The translations under genes and the position numbers were made by a program. A DNA stretch of 64,000 nt from Polyodon spathula (lineage: Eukaryota > Chordata > Actinopteri > Acipenseriformes > Polyodontidae): assembly GCF_017654505.1 (NCBI RefSeq), contig NC_054547.1, positions 23,937,975 through 24,001,974 on the forward strand, written 5' to 3'. Shown here in pieces: positions 37,671 to 48,480 of this stretch. Numbering within the stretch: position 1 is the stretch's first letter; each line of letters begins with the position of its first letter. The notes under the pieces were generated by a model, which saw nothing but the letters and a program-made list of their open reading frames with translations, made no database searches and was not told the DNA's origin.

Positions 37671-38375
37671 TGTTAATCATAAGCTTGCTTTCAGTTAAAA
37701 AAAATAATTGGGCTATTTTTAGGCTATTTTTGAAGTCATTTTGGGCTATAAACCTTGCAGAAATCTGTCAATCCTGGAGCTAACCCCCACCCACAATTAC
37801 ATTATTCTTTTAACACAGAGGTGTTTAGAATGCGGGAAACAGCAACTTGTTAATGTTCACAGGTATAAATATTTATTTTATTAATGGATACTTCACTCAG
37901 ATTGCAAATGACTATCAGAATGTACACAATGACTCACATTCACAAGACAAACTCACGACTGACCACCTAATTGTACTACTGCTCCCTCCTAAGGAAAGAC
38001 ACGGCATTAATTCATGTTAAATACAACATTACACATGTTTCTTCTCATTTATACATATTTTTTAAACCTGCATGAATGTCATATTTGTTTTGTTTATAAA
38101 GTCTTCTATTCTTTACTCGTTACTATCATTGTCATTATTATTCTCTAGTCCCTAACCATTACAAGTAAAGACTGAACACCAGCATTACCCCGTCTCTTTC
38201 AAGATTACCGAACATATGGCTATAGAATAACATTAACAATAATAATCACAATAACAGGCATTGAAATATAATAAATATTACAGTGAAAATACAATTTTTT
38301 ACACTTTCAAATTTTAAGCAAGTTACAAGCTTACCAGTGCCATTGATCTATCCTACTATCTATCTATCTATCTAT
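37671..38375. other. No gene; shares a short repeat with 41755-41800
   Basis: The string 'caatgactcacattcacaag' followed by 'acaaactcacgactgaccac' (about 37925-37965) recurs at 41757-41797. A (TATC)n run lies at 38358-38375. No exon is recognised. Confidence 0.5.
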
Positions 38376-39899
38376 ACAGTGCCTATATAGAAAGTCTACA
38401 CCCCCTTGAACTTTTTTCACATTTTGTTATGTCAGTGCCTCAGAGTTTCATACCTTTAAATGAGGATTTTTTTCCACTTATCTACACACCATACTCCACA
38501 CTGTTAAGGGGAAAAAAATTATATATTAAAAATACAAAACTGAAAGATCATAATTGGATAAGTCTCCACCAACCCCCCCCCCCCCCCCCCCCCCCGGTGC
38601 CAGAGTTAATACTTGATGGAAGCACCTTTGGCAGCAAATACAGCTGTGAGTATGTTGGGATAGGTCTCCAACTTTGTACACCTCTGTCAAGTTCTTTGGG
38701 AAGCGTTGATGGACAGCAAGTCATGCAACAAATTTTCTATTGGATTTAGGTCGGGGCTCTGACTGGGCCACTCAAGGACATTTACTTTTTTGTTCCTTAG
38801 CCACTCCTGTGTAGCTTTGGCTGTGTGCTTTGGGTCGTTGTCATGCTGAAAGGTGAACTTCCGTCCCAGTTTTAGCTTTCTTACTTTGCTCCATTCATTT
38901 TCCCGTCTATCCTGATAAGTTCCCCAGTCCCTGCAGATGAGAAACATCCCCATAACATGATGCTGCCACCACCATGCTTCACAGTAGGGATGGTGTTCTT
39001 TGGGTGATGTGCTGTGGTCGGTTTGCGCCAAACATAACGCTTTGCATTTAGGCCAAAAATTCCATTGTAGTTTCGTCAGACCACAAAACATTTTGTCACA
39101 TGGCCACAGAATCTCCTGAGTGTTTTTTTGCATACTTCAAACAATATTCAAGGTGGGCTTTCTTGAGTAATGGCTTCCTTCTTGCTACCCTACCATACAG
39201 GCCAGATTTGTGGAGTGCTTGGTATATTGTTGTCACATGCACACTTTGACCAGTCTTGGCCATAAATGACTGTAGCTCTTGTAAAGTTGCCAATGGCCTC
39301 TTGGTAGCCTCTCTGATCAGTCTCCTTCTTGCTCGGTCATCCAGTTTGGAGGGATGACCTGATCTAGGCAGGGTCTTGGTGGTGCCATACACCTTCAATT
39401 TCTTAATAATCGTCTTGACCATGCTCCAAGGAATATTCAAGGCCTTTGATATTTTTTTTATACCCACCCCCTATCTGTGCCTTTCAATAACTTTGTACCA
39501 GAGTTCTTTTGAAAGCGCCTTGGTTCTTATGGTTGAGTCTTTGCTTTGAAATGCACTACCTACAGGAACTGCTGATTTTATCCTGAAATCATGTGAATCA
39601 CTATTAACACCGGTGGAGGCCACTTAACTTGGTGTGTGATTTGGACTGCGATTGGTTACACTTGAGCTAATTGAGGATTGCTATTATAAGGGGGGTGGAC
39701 ATTTATCCAACCAAGCTATTTCAGTTTTTATTTTTAATTAATTTTCTATTATTTTTCTAGAATATTTTTTTCACTTTGTAGTTGTGGGGTGGAATGTGTA
39801 GATAAATGAAAAAAAAAAGCTATTTTAATGCATTTTAATTCCAGGCTATAAGGCAACAAAAAATTAAAATTTTAAAATGGGTAGTAGACTTTCTATAGG

Positions 39900-39904
<5 letters not shown>
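38376..39904 (-). mobile_element. Tc1-like DNA transposon
   Basis: The left end ACAGTGCCTATATAGAAAGT matches the inverse of the right end (tactttctataggcact type, 39887-39904). It is flanked by a (TATC)n run on the left and a (TA)n run on the right. A 23-base poly(C) tract (38573-38595) lies in the left arm. The transposase is on the minus strand. Confidence 0.9.
38687..39467 (-). pseudogene. Tc1 transposase pseudogene
   Basis: From 39467: MGIKKISKALNIPWSMVKTI, KKLKVYGTTKTLPRSGHPSK, RRRLIREATKRPLATLQELQ, GLYGRVARRKPLLKKAHLEY. From 39133: [15 protein letters not shown] in a decayed stretch, then [20 protein letters not shown] (second Asp) and [18 protein letters not shown] (Glu). The frame breaks near 39100 and 38940, and the first Asp region is damaged. 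It is one of the better-preserved Tc1 relics here. Confidence 0.9.

Positions 39905-39981
<77 letters not shown>
39903..39981. repeat. (TA)n microsatellite
   Basis: About 39 TA units starting at the right end of the Tc1 element 38376-39904. Confidence 0.97.
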
Positions 39982-39984
<3 letters not shown>

Positions 39985-40094
39985 ATTGATCAATTGCAAT
40001 GGTAAGCTTGTAACTTGCTTAAAATTTGAGAAACTGTTTACTTTGCTCACACTAATTCTGTTTTTTTCTGTCCCCACGCTTCCATGCTGAGATA

Positions 40095-40298
40095 CAGTGG
40101 CTCTCAAAAGTATTCACCCCCCTTGGACCTTTCCACATTTTATTGTGCTACAACGTGGAATCAAAATGGATTTAATTAGGAGTTTTTGCCACTGATCAAT
40201 ACAAAAAAAGTCCATAATGTCAAAGTGAAAAATAAAATCTACAAATTGTTCTAAATTAATTACAAATACAAAACAGAAAATACTTTTGAGAGCCACTG
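40095..40298. mobile_element. Internally deleted Tc1 derivative (MITE)
   Basis: 204 bp with ends CAGTGGCTCTCAAAAGTATT and the exact inverse, flanked by TA (40093-40094, 40299-40300). Its left ~190 bases match 4453-4640 almost base for base, then it jumps to the right terminal repeat. It is a deletion derivative of the same family as 4453-6068. Confidence 0.95.
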
Positions 40299-40300
40299 TA

Positions 40301-40573
40301 TCTGGCCTCCAGACCCTAATCCTCACTTCAGGACCTGCAGTTTCTAACTGCACTGAATCCGGCAGTCTCCAGGACCTGCTGTTTCTAAATGCGCAGAACC
40401 CGGCAGTCTCCAGGTCATGGTTTCTGCAAGACTCCAGAAAGGTGGCTTTTCTTTCTTGAACTATTCTTAACATTCCTTCAGGATTGGAGCTGCAACCACA
40501 GCTACTCACCGAAATATTCCTGTTCATGTCATAAAAAATCTTGATCGGTGGTTTTCTGAGGCTTATGAGATCT
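40301..40573. other. No gene; short tandem duplication
   Basis: A unit of about 46 bp (caggacctgcagtttctaac ... ccggcagtctc) occurs twice at 40340-40425. A minus-strand open frame spans the area, ending at a GTGAGT site near 40510, but matches no protein I recognise. Confidence 0.4.
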
Positions 40574-41115
40574 TGTGACAGAGACAGAATGATTCTTCCT
40601 CCTAACCTGTGAGGACACTGTGTTAAGGGAACTGGATGGCCAGACAATTCATTCCCAGGGTTGGGTGGAGTCTGCCATCTAGAAAGGGGGCAGAGCTACG
40701 GTACACTAAATCAGGGACCCGGAAGGGAAATGATGTAGCAGCCACGGATTGGAGGAGCCGTTGCAATGTTAACAGCGGTATAGAAGGAGACGTAGCAAGG
40801 TGATCTGTTCCTTTGTTATAGTTAACGCTGAAACGGAAGGAGAACCGCATTGTCTGTCGTGAATGTTTTGTTTGTTTTGTTGTGTTTAATTATACTTGTT
40901 TGTTGTTATTAGATGGCTAACACGATCCATAGTTGTTGCTACAGGCCAGCACAAAACACCGCACTTGTTTCATGATAAATTGTATTTCCACCACGAGCAC
41001 TACAGCACTCACTTTGGACTGGTGACCGTGTTTTATTGTGTGTGTGTCTTAAATACTGTGTTTATTATTTCAGGACTGAAACCTGTGGGTTTTTACTGAG
41101 CAATACGCATTGCAA
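40574..41115 (+). mobile_element. LTR-like repeat family B, copy 2
   Basis: Begins TGTGACAGAGACAG, then 'cctaacctgtgaggacac'. It includes 'ccaccacgagcactacagca' and 'ggactggtgaccgtgtttta', shared with 23865-24480 (inverse). It resembles the LTR at 54755, which ends a gypsy remnant. This copy appears solo. Confidence 0.65.
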
Positions 41116-41895
41116 GAAGGACCTTATTCCAGGATACAACCCTACCATATCCTTTGTAATATTGAAAGAAAAACTAAGCAAACTGCATTCTGCTATATGT
41201 ATACCTATTGTGAATAACTATGCTATTTTTCTAAGCCTGGAGGGGAGGCAGCTGAAGCTCTAGGGCCCCTGGAGATTTTGACCTTTTTAGTTTTTTTTTC
41301 TTCCCTGCACAAGCATGTTGGTAGGAAGAGATCAGCGCCTCTACTTTTGAGCTTCTAACTACTGAGCCCTCTATATACGCATTTCCAAAAGCTCCGTGCT
41401 TGGTTTCAAAAAGCCTTTTCACATTGTATTCCTTAATTACTGACACACATTCATTGCATAATAAACACACTGGCTTTGCACTTGGTACAGTTGGTAAAAT
41501 AACTAAGTATTTATTGGTCCACTCATTGTTTTTTTTTTTTTTAATAGCGACACAAGTAAAAAACTAAACTCACCCTGAGTATGCAAAGTGGAGATGGAAG
41601 TGACTTGCGTGAGTGGTGCTGAGTGGTGCTGAATGGCTAGTGACTGGAAAGGGGTGGTATGATGCACGCGTTTCTTTGCCCCTGCTTTAAAACACGTCCA
41701 TTGATTTTTTCTTTTCCGTATTTATTTACATAAATTTTTGTTTTGTCAGAATAAACACAATGACTCACATTCACAAGACAAACTCACGACTGACCACCAT
41801 TTTTGCTTACTGTCGGCAGGCCACTTGGTTGAAAAAAACCTTTGCAACTTTTCATACGTTCGGTACAACGTTGTAAGTCGGCACGCCAGTTGGTT
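41116..41895. other. No recognised gene
   Basis: AT-rich. 41757-41797 repeats a 40-bp string also found at 37925-37965. Confidence 0.5.
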
Positions 41896-42165
41896 ACTTT
41901 CTATGTGTACTTATACATTCCGAATACAAATACATATATTGAAAAAATGGATGGCAAGTGGTTGGTGGGAAAAATCCAAACACCAAGGTGGTCCCTACAT
42001 TGAAAAAGGTTGGGATTCACTGATAAAGAGTATAGCACCGACAGGAAACTTAACATTGCAGAACATATACAGTGACCAACAGAGGTCTAACTCCTTATAC
42101 ACTCTATTACACAGTGATGCTGGTCGTAATATTAATGTCATATTGTTAATCGTGAAACTTCAAAG
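41896..42165. repeat. Local direct duplication, copy 1
   Basis: From 'tttctatgtgtacttataca' to 'gttaatcgtga', nearly identical to 42346-42620. It contains 'aaaaaggttgggattcactg', the inverse of a hAT-style terminus. Confidence 0.9.
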
Positions 42166-42345
42166 GCTGTAAAACTGGAGAATGCTGAATTTATGCATCC
42201 ATAATACAAAGCATTCAGACTCCTGTATAAAGAAAAAAAGAAACGGCAACTTTCATGCACAAAATGACAACATTCGTTGCTGACCGTAGCGAAGATTCAA
42301 GCCCAGGAATCTCATGAAGTTAGGCATGTTGTATAAATACTTTAC

Positions 42346-42620
42346 TTTCTATGTGTACTTATACATATACAGTGCTGGAGTCAGAGGCATATATTGAAAA
42401 AGTGTGTGCTGGCAATTGGCAGGGTGGGAAAAATCCAAACACCAAGGTGGTCCCTACATTGAAAAAGGTTGGGATTCACTGATAAAGAGTATAGCACCGA
42501 CAGGAAACTTAACATTGCAGAACATATACAGTGACCAACAGAGGTCTAACTCCTTATACACTCTATTACACAGTGATGCTGGTCGTAATATTAATGTCAT
42601 ATTGTTAATCGTGATACTTC
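42346..42620. repeat. Local direct duplication, copy 2
   Basis: As copy 1, but carrying an extra 'cagtgctggagtcagaggca' near 42371-42390, the core of the minisatellite unit at 42735-43395. About 200 bases (from 'aaaaatccaaacaccaaggt') are almost unchanged between copies. Confidence 0.9.
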
Positions 42621-42734
42621 AGTTAAGGCTGATACATTACCTCGAAGGTGACTGGAGGAATCATTGAATTTCAATGGCATCCATAATAGCCAACAGACTA
42701 AAATACAACACTCCTCGTCTATAAAGCAAAGAGC

Positions 42735-43395
42735 AGAGTTGTGAGAAAGGCATGGAGTAGTAGGGTGGAGAGCAGCTTTCTATCAGAGACAGTGTCAGTG
42801 CTGGAGTCAGAGGCATTGAGCAGGGTGGAGAGCAACCTTCTATCAGAGACAGTGTCAGTGCTGGAGTCAGAGGCATTGAGCAGGGTGGAGAGTAGCCTTC
42901 TATCAGAGACAGTGTCAGTGCTGGAGTCAGGGGCATTGAGCAGGGTGGAGAGCAGCCTTCTATCAGAGACAGTGTCAGTGCTGGAGTCAGGGGCATTGAG
43001 CAGGGTGGAGAGCACTTCTATCAGAGACAGTGTCAGTGCTGGAGTCAGGGGCATTGAGCAGAGTGGAGAGTAGCACTTCTATCAGAGACAGTGTCAGTGC
43101 TGGAGTCAGGGGCATTGAGCAGGGTGGAGAGCACTTCTATCAGAGACAGTGTCAGTGCTGGAGTCAGGGGCATTGAGCAGGGTGGAGAGCAACCTTCTGT
43201 CAGAGACAGTGTCAGTGCTGGAGTCAGAGGCATTGAGCAAAGTGGAGAGCACTTCTATCAGAGACAGTGTCAGTGCTGGAGTCAGGGGCATTGAGCAGGG
43301 TGGAGAGCACTTCTATCAGAGACAGTGTCAGCGCTGGAGTCAGGGGCATTGAGCAGGGTGGAGAGCACTTATATCAGAGAAGGTGTCAGTGTAAC
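42735..43395. repeat. 57-60 bp minisatellite
   Basis: Eleven units of the type 'cagagacagtgtcagtgctg' 'gagtcaggggcattgagcag' 'ggtggagagca(acc)ttctat'. The first four units are 60 bp (with agc(a/c)accttc) and later ones mostly 57-60 bp. Because the unit length is a multiple of three, several frames stay open on both strands; none is a real gene. Confidence 0.97.
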
Positions 43396-43685
43396 ACATT
43401 ATGCAGGATTATACACCATGCTGGTTTAAAGATATACTCTTTAATGTTATACTTAAAAAATAACAGTATAAATCACTATTAGAACAGTTTTAAAAAATCA
43501 GTGCTGGACTGTACAGTCAGATTTTTATGGATTTTAAGTCATGATGAGTTCCAGAATAGTCAGGTTCAGATACAGAGGGAATCACACCATTACTTTCAAT
43601 AGGGATTTGGTCAGAACCCAAAAATTTGAGGGGACCAGTCCCTTGTGTGCATTATTTAAAATCCTGAAGATGTTTTGATAATTAC

Positions 43686-43766
43686 CTTGTCTTCTATAGC
43701 TTGTAACAAGCTGTTCAGCTCCCCCACCTTGGAACAGATGGAACCCAGATTTGCATCAGTAGAAAT
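43686..43766 (-). pseudogene. inpp5d: INPP5D exon (LNSLLQAIEDK)
   Basis: 81 bases, 27 codons, between a TTGGTTGCAG acceptor and a GTAATT donor. It encodes ISTDANLGSICSKVGELNSL then LQAIEDK, matching the SHIP1 segment NMVSKLSQLTSLLSSIEDK between the SH2 domain and the phosphatase. This is the most 5' exon I can place. It is 12.8 kb from the next recognised exon; that interval is filled with Tc1, hAT and LTR insertions. Confidence 0.85.
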
Positions 43767-44154
43767 CTGCAACCAACAGCAAAACACAACAGTGTCAAAC
43801 TACTGTTTGTTGATTGAAAAGGCAGGGACATTTCAACTTCGTATATAATACCCTGCCTCATTTTATCAGAACGATTTCTTCATAACCTACCTATGTTACA
43901 TTACAGTAGTGCTGGACAACACTATAGCACCCAAATGTTATTTAGTGAGGGACAGAACACTGTAGCATAATACAAACAGTCCTTGGTTATATATCTGTTA
44001 ATGAGTCTGGGAGCTCCAGCTGTAGACCCCTGTTTCAAAATGCATTGATTGAAATTGGCAAGGTATGGGACATTAAAATAACCAACCTTTTGAAAACATA
44101 TTTAATCCAGTTGTAATTAGCTATTTTTTTCAAAAGATTTTTCTTTTTTTTAGG
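43767..44154. other. Intron, no recognised element
   Basis: I searched for upstream INPP5D exons and saw none. Confidence 0.5.
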
Positions 44155-44710
44155 CCAGAAAGAACAACACAAGCAGGCAGTACTGGAGTTGAAACTGAAA
44201 CGCATTAACTGCGCTCAGTGTTTTAATGAAACAAAAAGGTTTAAACAAAAACAGAATATGGCACTTGACGCCAAATAAAATAAATGAACAAAACAGTAAA
44301 CAAACAGTGGACGAACAGACAAACGCGGTGAGTTAAATTAATTATTTAGTTTTACTTCTCTTTTTGTTTTCTCCTTTTCTGTTCTCCACTCACCGAACAC
44401 ACAACCCAGAGTGAGTGAAAACATGCTGCTTTTATGCAGCTGTACCGAGACTCGATTGCTAATCAATCATTCAATTGGAGTTTCGGTACAAACTGCACAT
44501 GAATTAATAAAGTGCAATTCCCCATGCTCACATATTATTACATTTTACCTGCACGTGATGTGCTGTGCAATCCTCGTACCTAAATACACATTTTAAATGC
44601 TCGTGTTACATAGATCTGTTTATATCCTGTGTACTAATGACTATACACCAACATTAACACACAGCAGATAACACAAAATACACACAGGGGCAGGCACTTT
44701 GTCACAGTGT
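44155..44710 (-). mobile_element. LTR-like repeat family A, copy 5
   Basis: The minus strand begins at 44705 with TGTGACAAAGTGCCTGCCCC and carries the shared 'gcataaaagcagcatgtttt' TATA-like region. It ends with the same 'ttaaaacactgag' region as copy 3. It is followed directly by an L2-like LINE. Confidence 0.75.
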
Positions 44711-44714
44711 GTCA

Positions 44715-46165
44715 TATAGAATCATATGAAAGATGGAGTGAAAAACCTGAAATAGCAATTTAGACAACAGCTAATAACAGCTATCAGAGTATTGAAAGCA
44801 AGAGAGAACAAATGGGTCTTGAGAGTTGATTTGAAGTGAGGGACTGTGGGAGCCACACACACTAAAGCTAGGAGGGTGTTCCAGAGAGTCAGGGCTAAAA
44901 GAGCGCTCTCTGAGTGTGGTGCACTTTTGCTTGGGTATAACAAGCAAGCCAGAGTCAGAAGACCTCAGCTTGCTTGTAGGGACATAGTGGGTCAGCAAGT
45001 TGGAGAGATACTCTGGACCTGTGTGATGAAGGGTCTTGTAGGCAACCAGGAGAATTTTGAAAGTAATCCTGAACTTTACAGGTAGCCAGTGCAGCTGGGC
45101 AAAACAGGGGGTAATGTGATCATGCTTTTTGTATCTGGTAAGGATCCTAGCAGCAGCATTTTGACAGCTGCAGTCCGTTTATGGCGCGTGACGGGAGACC
45201 ACCATAGAGAGAGTTGCATTAGTAGAGTCGAGAGGAGATGAATGCATGACAAAGTATCTCTGCATCCAGGAGGGAAAGTAAGGATGGACCTTTGAGATGT
45301 TTTGGAGGAGGTAGAAGGAATATTTGACTACAGGAGATTTGGGCATCACAGGAGAGGTTAATATCTAGAAGTACACCAAGGCTTCTTACAGTGGGGGAAG
45401 GCAGCAGCAGACAATTTCCAAGTTTCAAGTAAGCAATACTGAGATTCTTGAGTTTTCAGTCCTACTAGAAGTTCAGATTTGTTAGTGTTGAGCAGAAGAA
45501 AGTTGGCAGACATCCAGGCTTCGATGTCTTGGATGCAAGCTGAGAGCTGGACCATGGAAGAGGGACATCCAGGGTCTAATTTTAGGTAGAGCTGGGTGTC
45601 ATCTGCATAGGAGTGAAACATTAGGCTGTGTTGGTGGGTGAGGTGACCATAGGGAAACCTGTAGATGTTGAAGAGAAGAGGCCCAAGAACAGACCCTTGA
45701 AGGACACTGCAAGTGACCGGGTTTGCGTCAGCACTGCTTCCATCATAGAAAACAAACTGCATGCGTCCAGATAGATAAGCCAGGAGAGACAGGTTCCAGA
45801 GATCCCAGCATACTTCTGAAGGCGGTCAAGAAGAATGCTATGCTCTATGGTATCAAAAGCAGCAGTTATTTCAAGGAGGACAAGGACAGAGGGAGCAGCA
45901 GCATCAGAATTAATCAGAAAATAATTTACAGCAGAGAGGAGCAGTTTCGGTACTGTGATAGGACTGCAAGCCAGACTGCAGAGATTCAAGAAGATTGTTA
46001 TCTGTGAGATGTTTATTCAGCTGGCTGACTACAGCCCTTTCAATAATTTTGGAGAGAAAAGGAAGATTGGATATAGGATGGAAGTTAGATAAGACAGCAG
46101 GGTCAATGGAGGGTTTTTTGAGCACTGGCATTACTCAGGTTTGAGGGAAGCAGGAACCAGGCCTG
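44715..46165 (-). mobile_element. L2-like LINE, 5'-truncated
   Basis: The minus strand carries a reverse transcriptase relic (46131-45219), then a C-terminal region with HFKSTLKTHLFSLAFNTL (about 44850-44790), a signature of fish L2-type ORF2 ends. The 5' part, including the endonuclease, is absent. Confidence 0.8.
45219..46131 (-). pseudogene. L2-like reverse transcriptase pseudogene
   Basis: Pieces in order: NFHPISNLPFLSKIIERAVV and GLQSYHSTETA (46131-45910); SVLVLLEITAAFDTIEHSIL with the first catalytic Asp (45989-45621); GSVLGPLLFNIYRFPYGHLT and HSYADDTQLYLKLDPG with YADD (45762-45358); then SLGVLLDINLSCDAQI (45428-45219). Three frame changes are needed to follow the domain. It begins abruptly at MPVLKKPSID, indicating 5' truncation at insertion or later loss. 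Confidence 0.85.
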
Positions 46166-47268
46166 AAACCATTTTAATATTATTCCTATTATATAATAGT
46201 TATCCCTGAAGGTATGGCTATACGATTGTAGGTTTACATTTATACATGTATGAATGTTAAAGTTATATATGTGAGAATATGTTTGTAATATATGATCACA
46301 TATATGTTAAAAATGGAATAGAAATATTGTTCCTATGTCTTGCAAGGACTTGGATCCATTGTTAGGCCTTCCAGCACATTGTCAAAAGGCCTGGGGATGA
46401 ATTAGGAGTAGTTGCTAATAAAGTGTCTGCGTCTCCTGCACTATAAATGTAGCTTTCTGTGCTTGTGATAGGTACTATAAGCTCTGTTAACAGAAGTCTT
46501 GTTGATTCAAAGGTAGGTACAGTGCAACAAATGTTACATTTTCAGTTACAGCACAGTACAAATACACAGTACAAGTACTTAATAATTTGATCGGGTATTC
46601 TATAAAACACCAACAAATGAAAAACAATGAAGATCAATATGCAGCAGCATGGGCCATTTCCACAAGGCTTTCACTACATGTTTATTCAAAGTCTGCTATT
46701 ATGAAGACATTTAATATTTATGAACCTGCTCAAGACAGTTTGATAGCCGAGGATACACATTGCGAGAAGCGAAGCAGGGCGGCACACGGTAATACCGCTT
46801 TGTTTGATAGACACACATCAACACTGTGAAGCAGTGATAAAAAAAAAAGACCACCCACCACTTCCCAGCACTGTCAAACAACCCAAAAAATGTATATCGT
46901 GCTTGAACTTTTAGTGCTTGAACCCAGAGTGAACGACCATGTCCATCTCCAGAAATTTTTTATCAGGATCAAACATTATAAGTTCCCATATCAGAACACC
47001 ACTCAGAAATATTTGCCTTTTATTTACCTAAGGAAGTGTATGTAAAATATGATATTTATTCTGGGATACAACGTGAAAGCATTTTTCTTCAAAGAAACCG
47101 CTATTATATATCCAGCGCTGCACTTAACAAGACTGAACTGTGGTACTGTATCTGTAGTTATGCATTGTATAGCTGCTAATAAGGAAAAAAAGGATCACAT
47201 TCTTTGCAATTGTATACACAATAATCAGTCAGCTAGCAACTGGTTAATTACTTGACATGTATATCTGA
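46166..47268. other. No recognised gene
   Basis: AT-rich, with no open frame or repeat end that I can support. Confidence 0.5.
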
Positions 47269-47552
47269 TGTGGGGCAATGAGATCTAATAAGTATGTCAG
47301 GAAAACAGCTTAGCTGTCCTGTGTGAGTTAGGGACTTCAATACAGTGAAGTTAGTATCTTCAAGTGAAGATAGGATTTTGGTTTGTTCTGTTTGTAAAAG
47401 GGTGTATAGTATTTTGGTTCAGCTATTTACTTTGTTCCTGTCTTTTGTTTTGTTTTGTTTTGTGAGAATAAAAGTGCGCCAAGGTGCTGAACGATAATTC
47501 TGTCTTTGGGTGTTTGCTGTCTCTGCCGCTAGTCAGTCTTGGCTACCCCACA
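47269..47552 (+). repeat. 5' LTR, internally deleted
   Basis: Starts TGTGGGGCAATGAGA and ends GGCTACCCCACA. Compared with the 3' LTR it lacks about 308 bp between 'aagtatgtcag' and 'gaaaacagcttag'. The missing part includes the TATA-like box of the 3' LTR (52208), so this LTR has probably lost its promoter. Confidence 0.93.
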
Positions 47553-47554
47553 TA

Positions 47555-47572
47555 TGGTGTCAACAGTGGGAT
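47555..47572 (+). other. Candidate primer-binding site
   Basis: TGGTGTCAACAGTGGGAT, two bases after the 5' LTR, is where a tRNA 3' end would prime minus-strand synthesis. I do not assign the tRNA. A near-identical motif follows the LTR at 1619-2058. Confidence 0.7.
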
Positions 47573-47599
47573 GGTTAGCACCCCTATAAAAAAAAAAAA

Positions 47600-48397
47600 A
47601 AAACACATTCATTAAGGAAGATGTTCTCAGAGCCTTGTTGCAAGCCACGGCTACTCAGCAAGAAGCAAACCAGCGTCAAAGAGAGCAGACAGAGGCACAA
47701 CAAGAAATTAACCAGCTGCAAAGGGAGCAAGCAGACACACAGCAGGAGACAACTCGGCTTCTGTTGACCCAGATCGCAAGAGGCAAACCGAAAGGCAGGA
47801 ACTGGCGAATCGGCTTGCCACGGTGGAAACAACGCACTGGTCGGGAGGCCCATGATGAGGCCGAGCCACGTTCTGCAAAAGATGACAACTGGTGACGATG
47901 TAGAGGCTTACCTGCTTGCTTTTGAACAAGCTGCTGCTCGAGAGTCCTGGCCCAGGGGACAGTGGGCTGGGATAGTAGCACCGTTCCTGATTGGGGATGT
48001 CCAGAAGGCGTATCATGATCTGGAGGCAACAGCAGCTGAGAACTACGACAGCTTGGAAGCAGAGATCCTGGCCTGAGTTGGCATAACCCCAGCAGTTCGT
48101 GCACAACGCTTTCACAACTGGAAGTTTCAGGAGAAACTTGCCCCAAGGTCTCAAATGTTTGACCTCATACATCTGGCTAGGAGGTGGCTAAACCCAAAGG
48201 GCAACACGGCGACCAGAGTTGTGGAGATTCTGGTTATGGATCATTATTTGAGAGCCATGCCTGCCTCTCTCAGGAGATATATTGGTCAAGGGGACCCAGG
48301 CACAGTGGATGAGTTTGTAGCCTTAGTTGAGCGTCACTTGGCTGCGGTAGAACTGTCTCGGTTACCCAACGAGACCCTGTCCAGGAGCACCGAGTGA
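47600..48397 (+). pseudogene. Gag with SCAN-like capsid region
   Basis: A Gln/Glu-rich, coiled-coil-like start (QTEAQQEINQLQREQADTQQ) is followed by the capsid-like region from 47852: GDDVEAYLLAFEQAAARESW, PRGQWAGIVAPFLIGDVQKA, then, in the same frame after a TGA at 48074-48076, QMFDLIHLARRWLNPKG and GTVDEFVALVERHLAAVELS. The pattern (helical, L-W-L-P, ending in a 'VALVERHL' helix) resembles vertebrate SCAN domains, which are known to descend from gag of this retrotransposon group. The reading frame changes between the two parts. The product would form the particle core. Confidence 0.82.
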
Positions 48398-48480
48398 CCC
48401 GCTACCCTGAAGGACTGGTCTCGCAATGGAGCCGGTAAGAGTGAATGGGGAAAAGGGCCTCTGAAGAGCAGCCATAGGCT

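Noticed and set aside
40445..40647. Open minus-strand segment with PPIKIFYDMNRNIS before a GTGAGT site, considered as the missing INPP5D exon between 30867 and 43686
   Set aside because: No convincing match to the expected PSLIPPVTFE region, and it overlaps the start of an LTR copy.
42661..43352. Several open frames of 60-110 codons on both strands
   Set aside because: They come from the 57-60 bp minisatellite, whose unit length keeps frames open. The peptides are the same block repeated.
47676..48172. Long minus-strand frames (154-156 codons)
   Set aside because: Antisense shadows of the gag region; the plus strand carries the recognisable domains.
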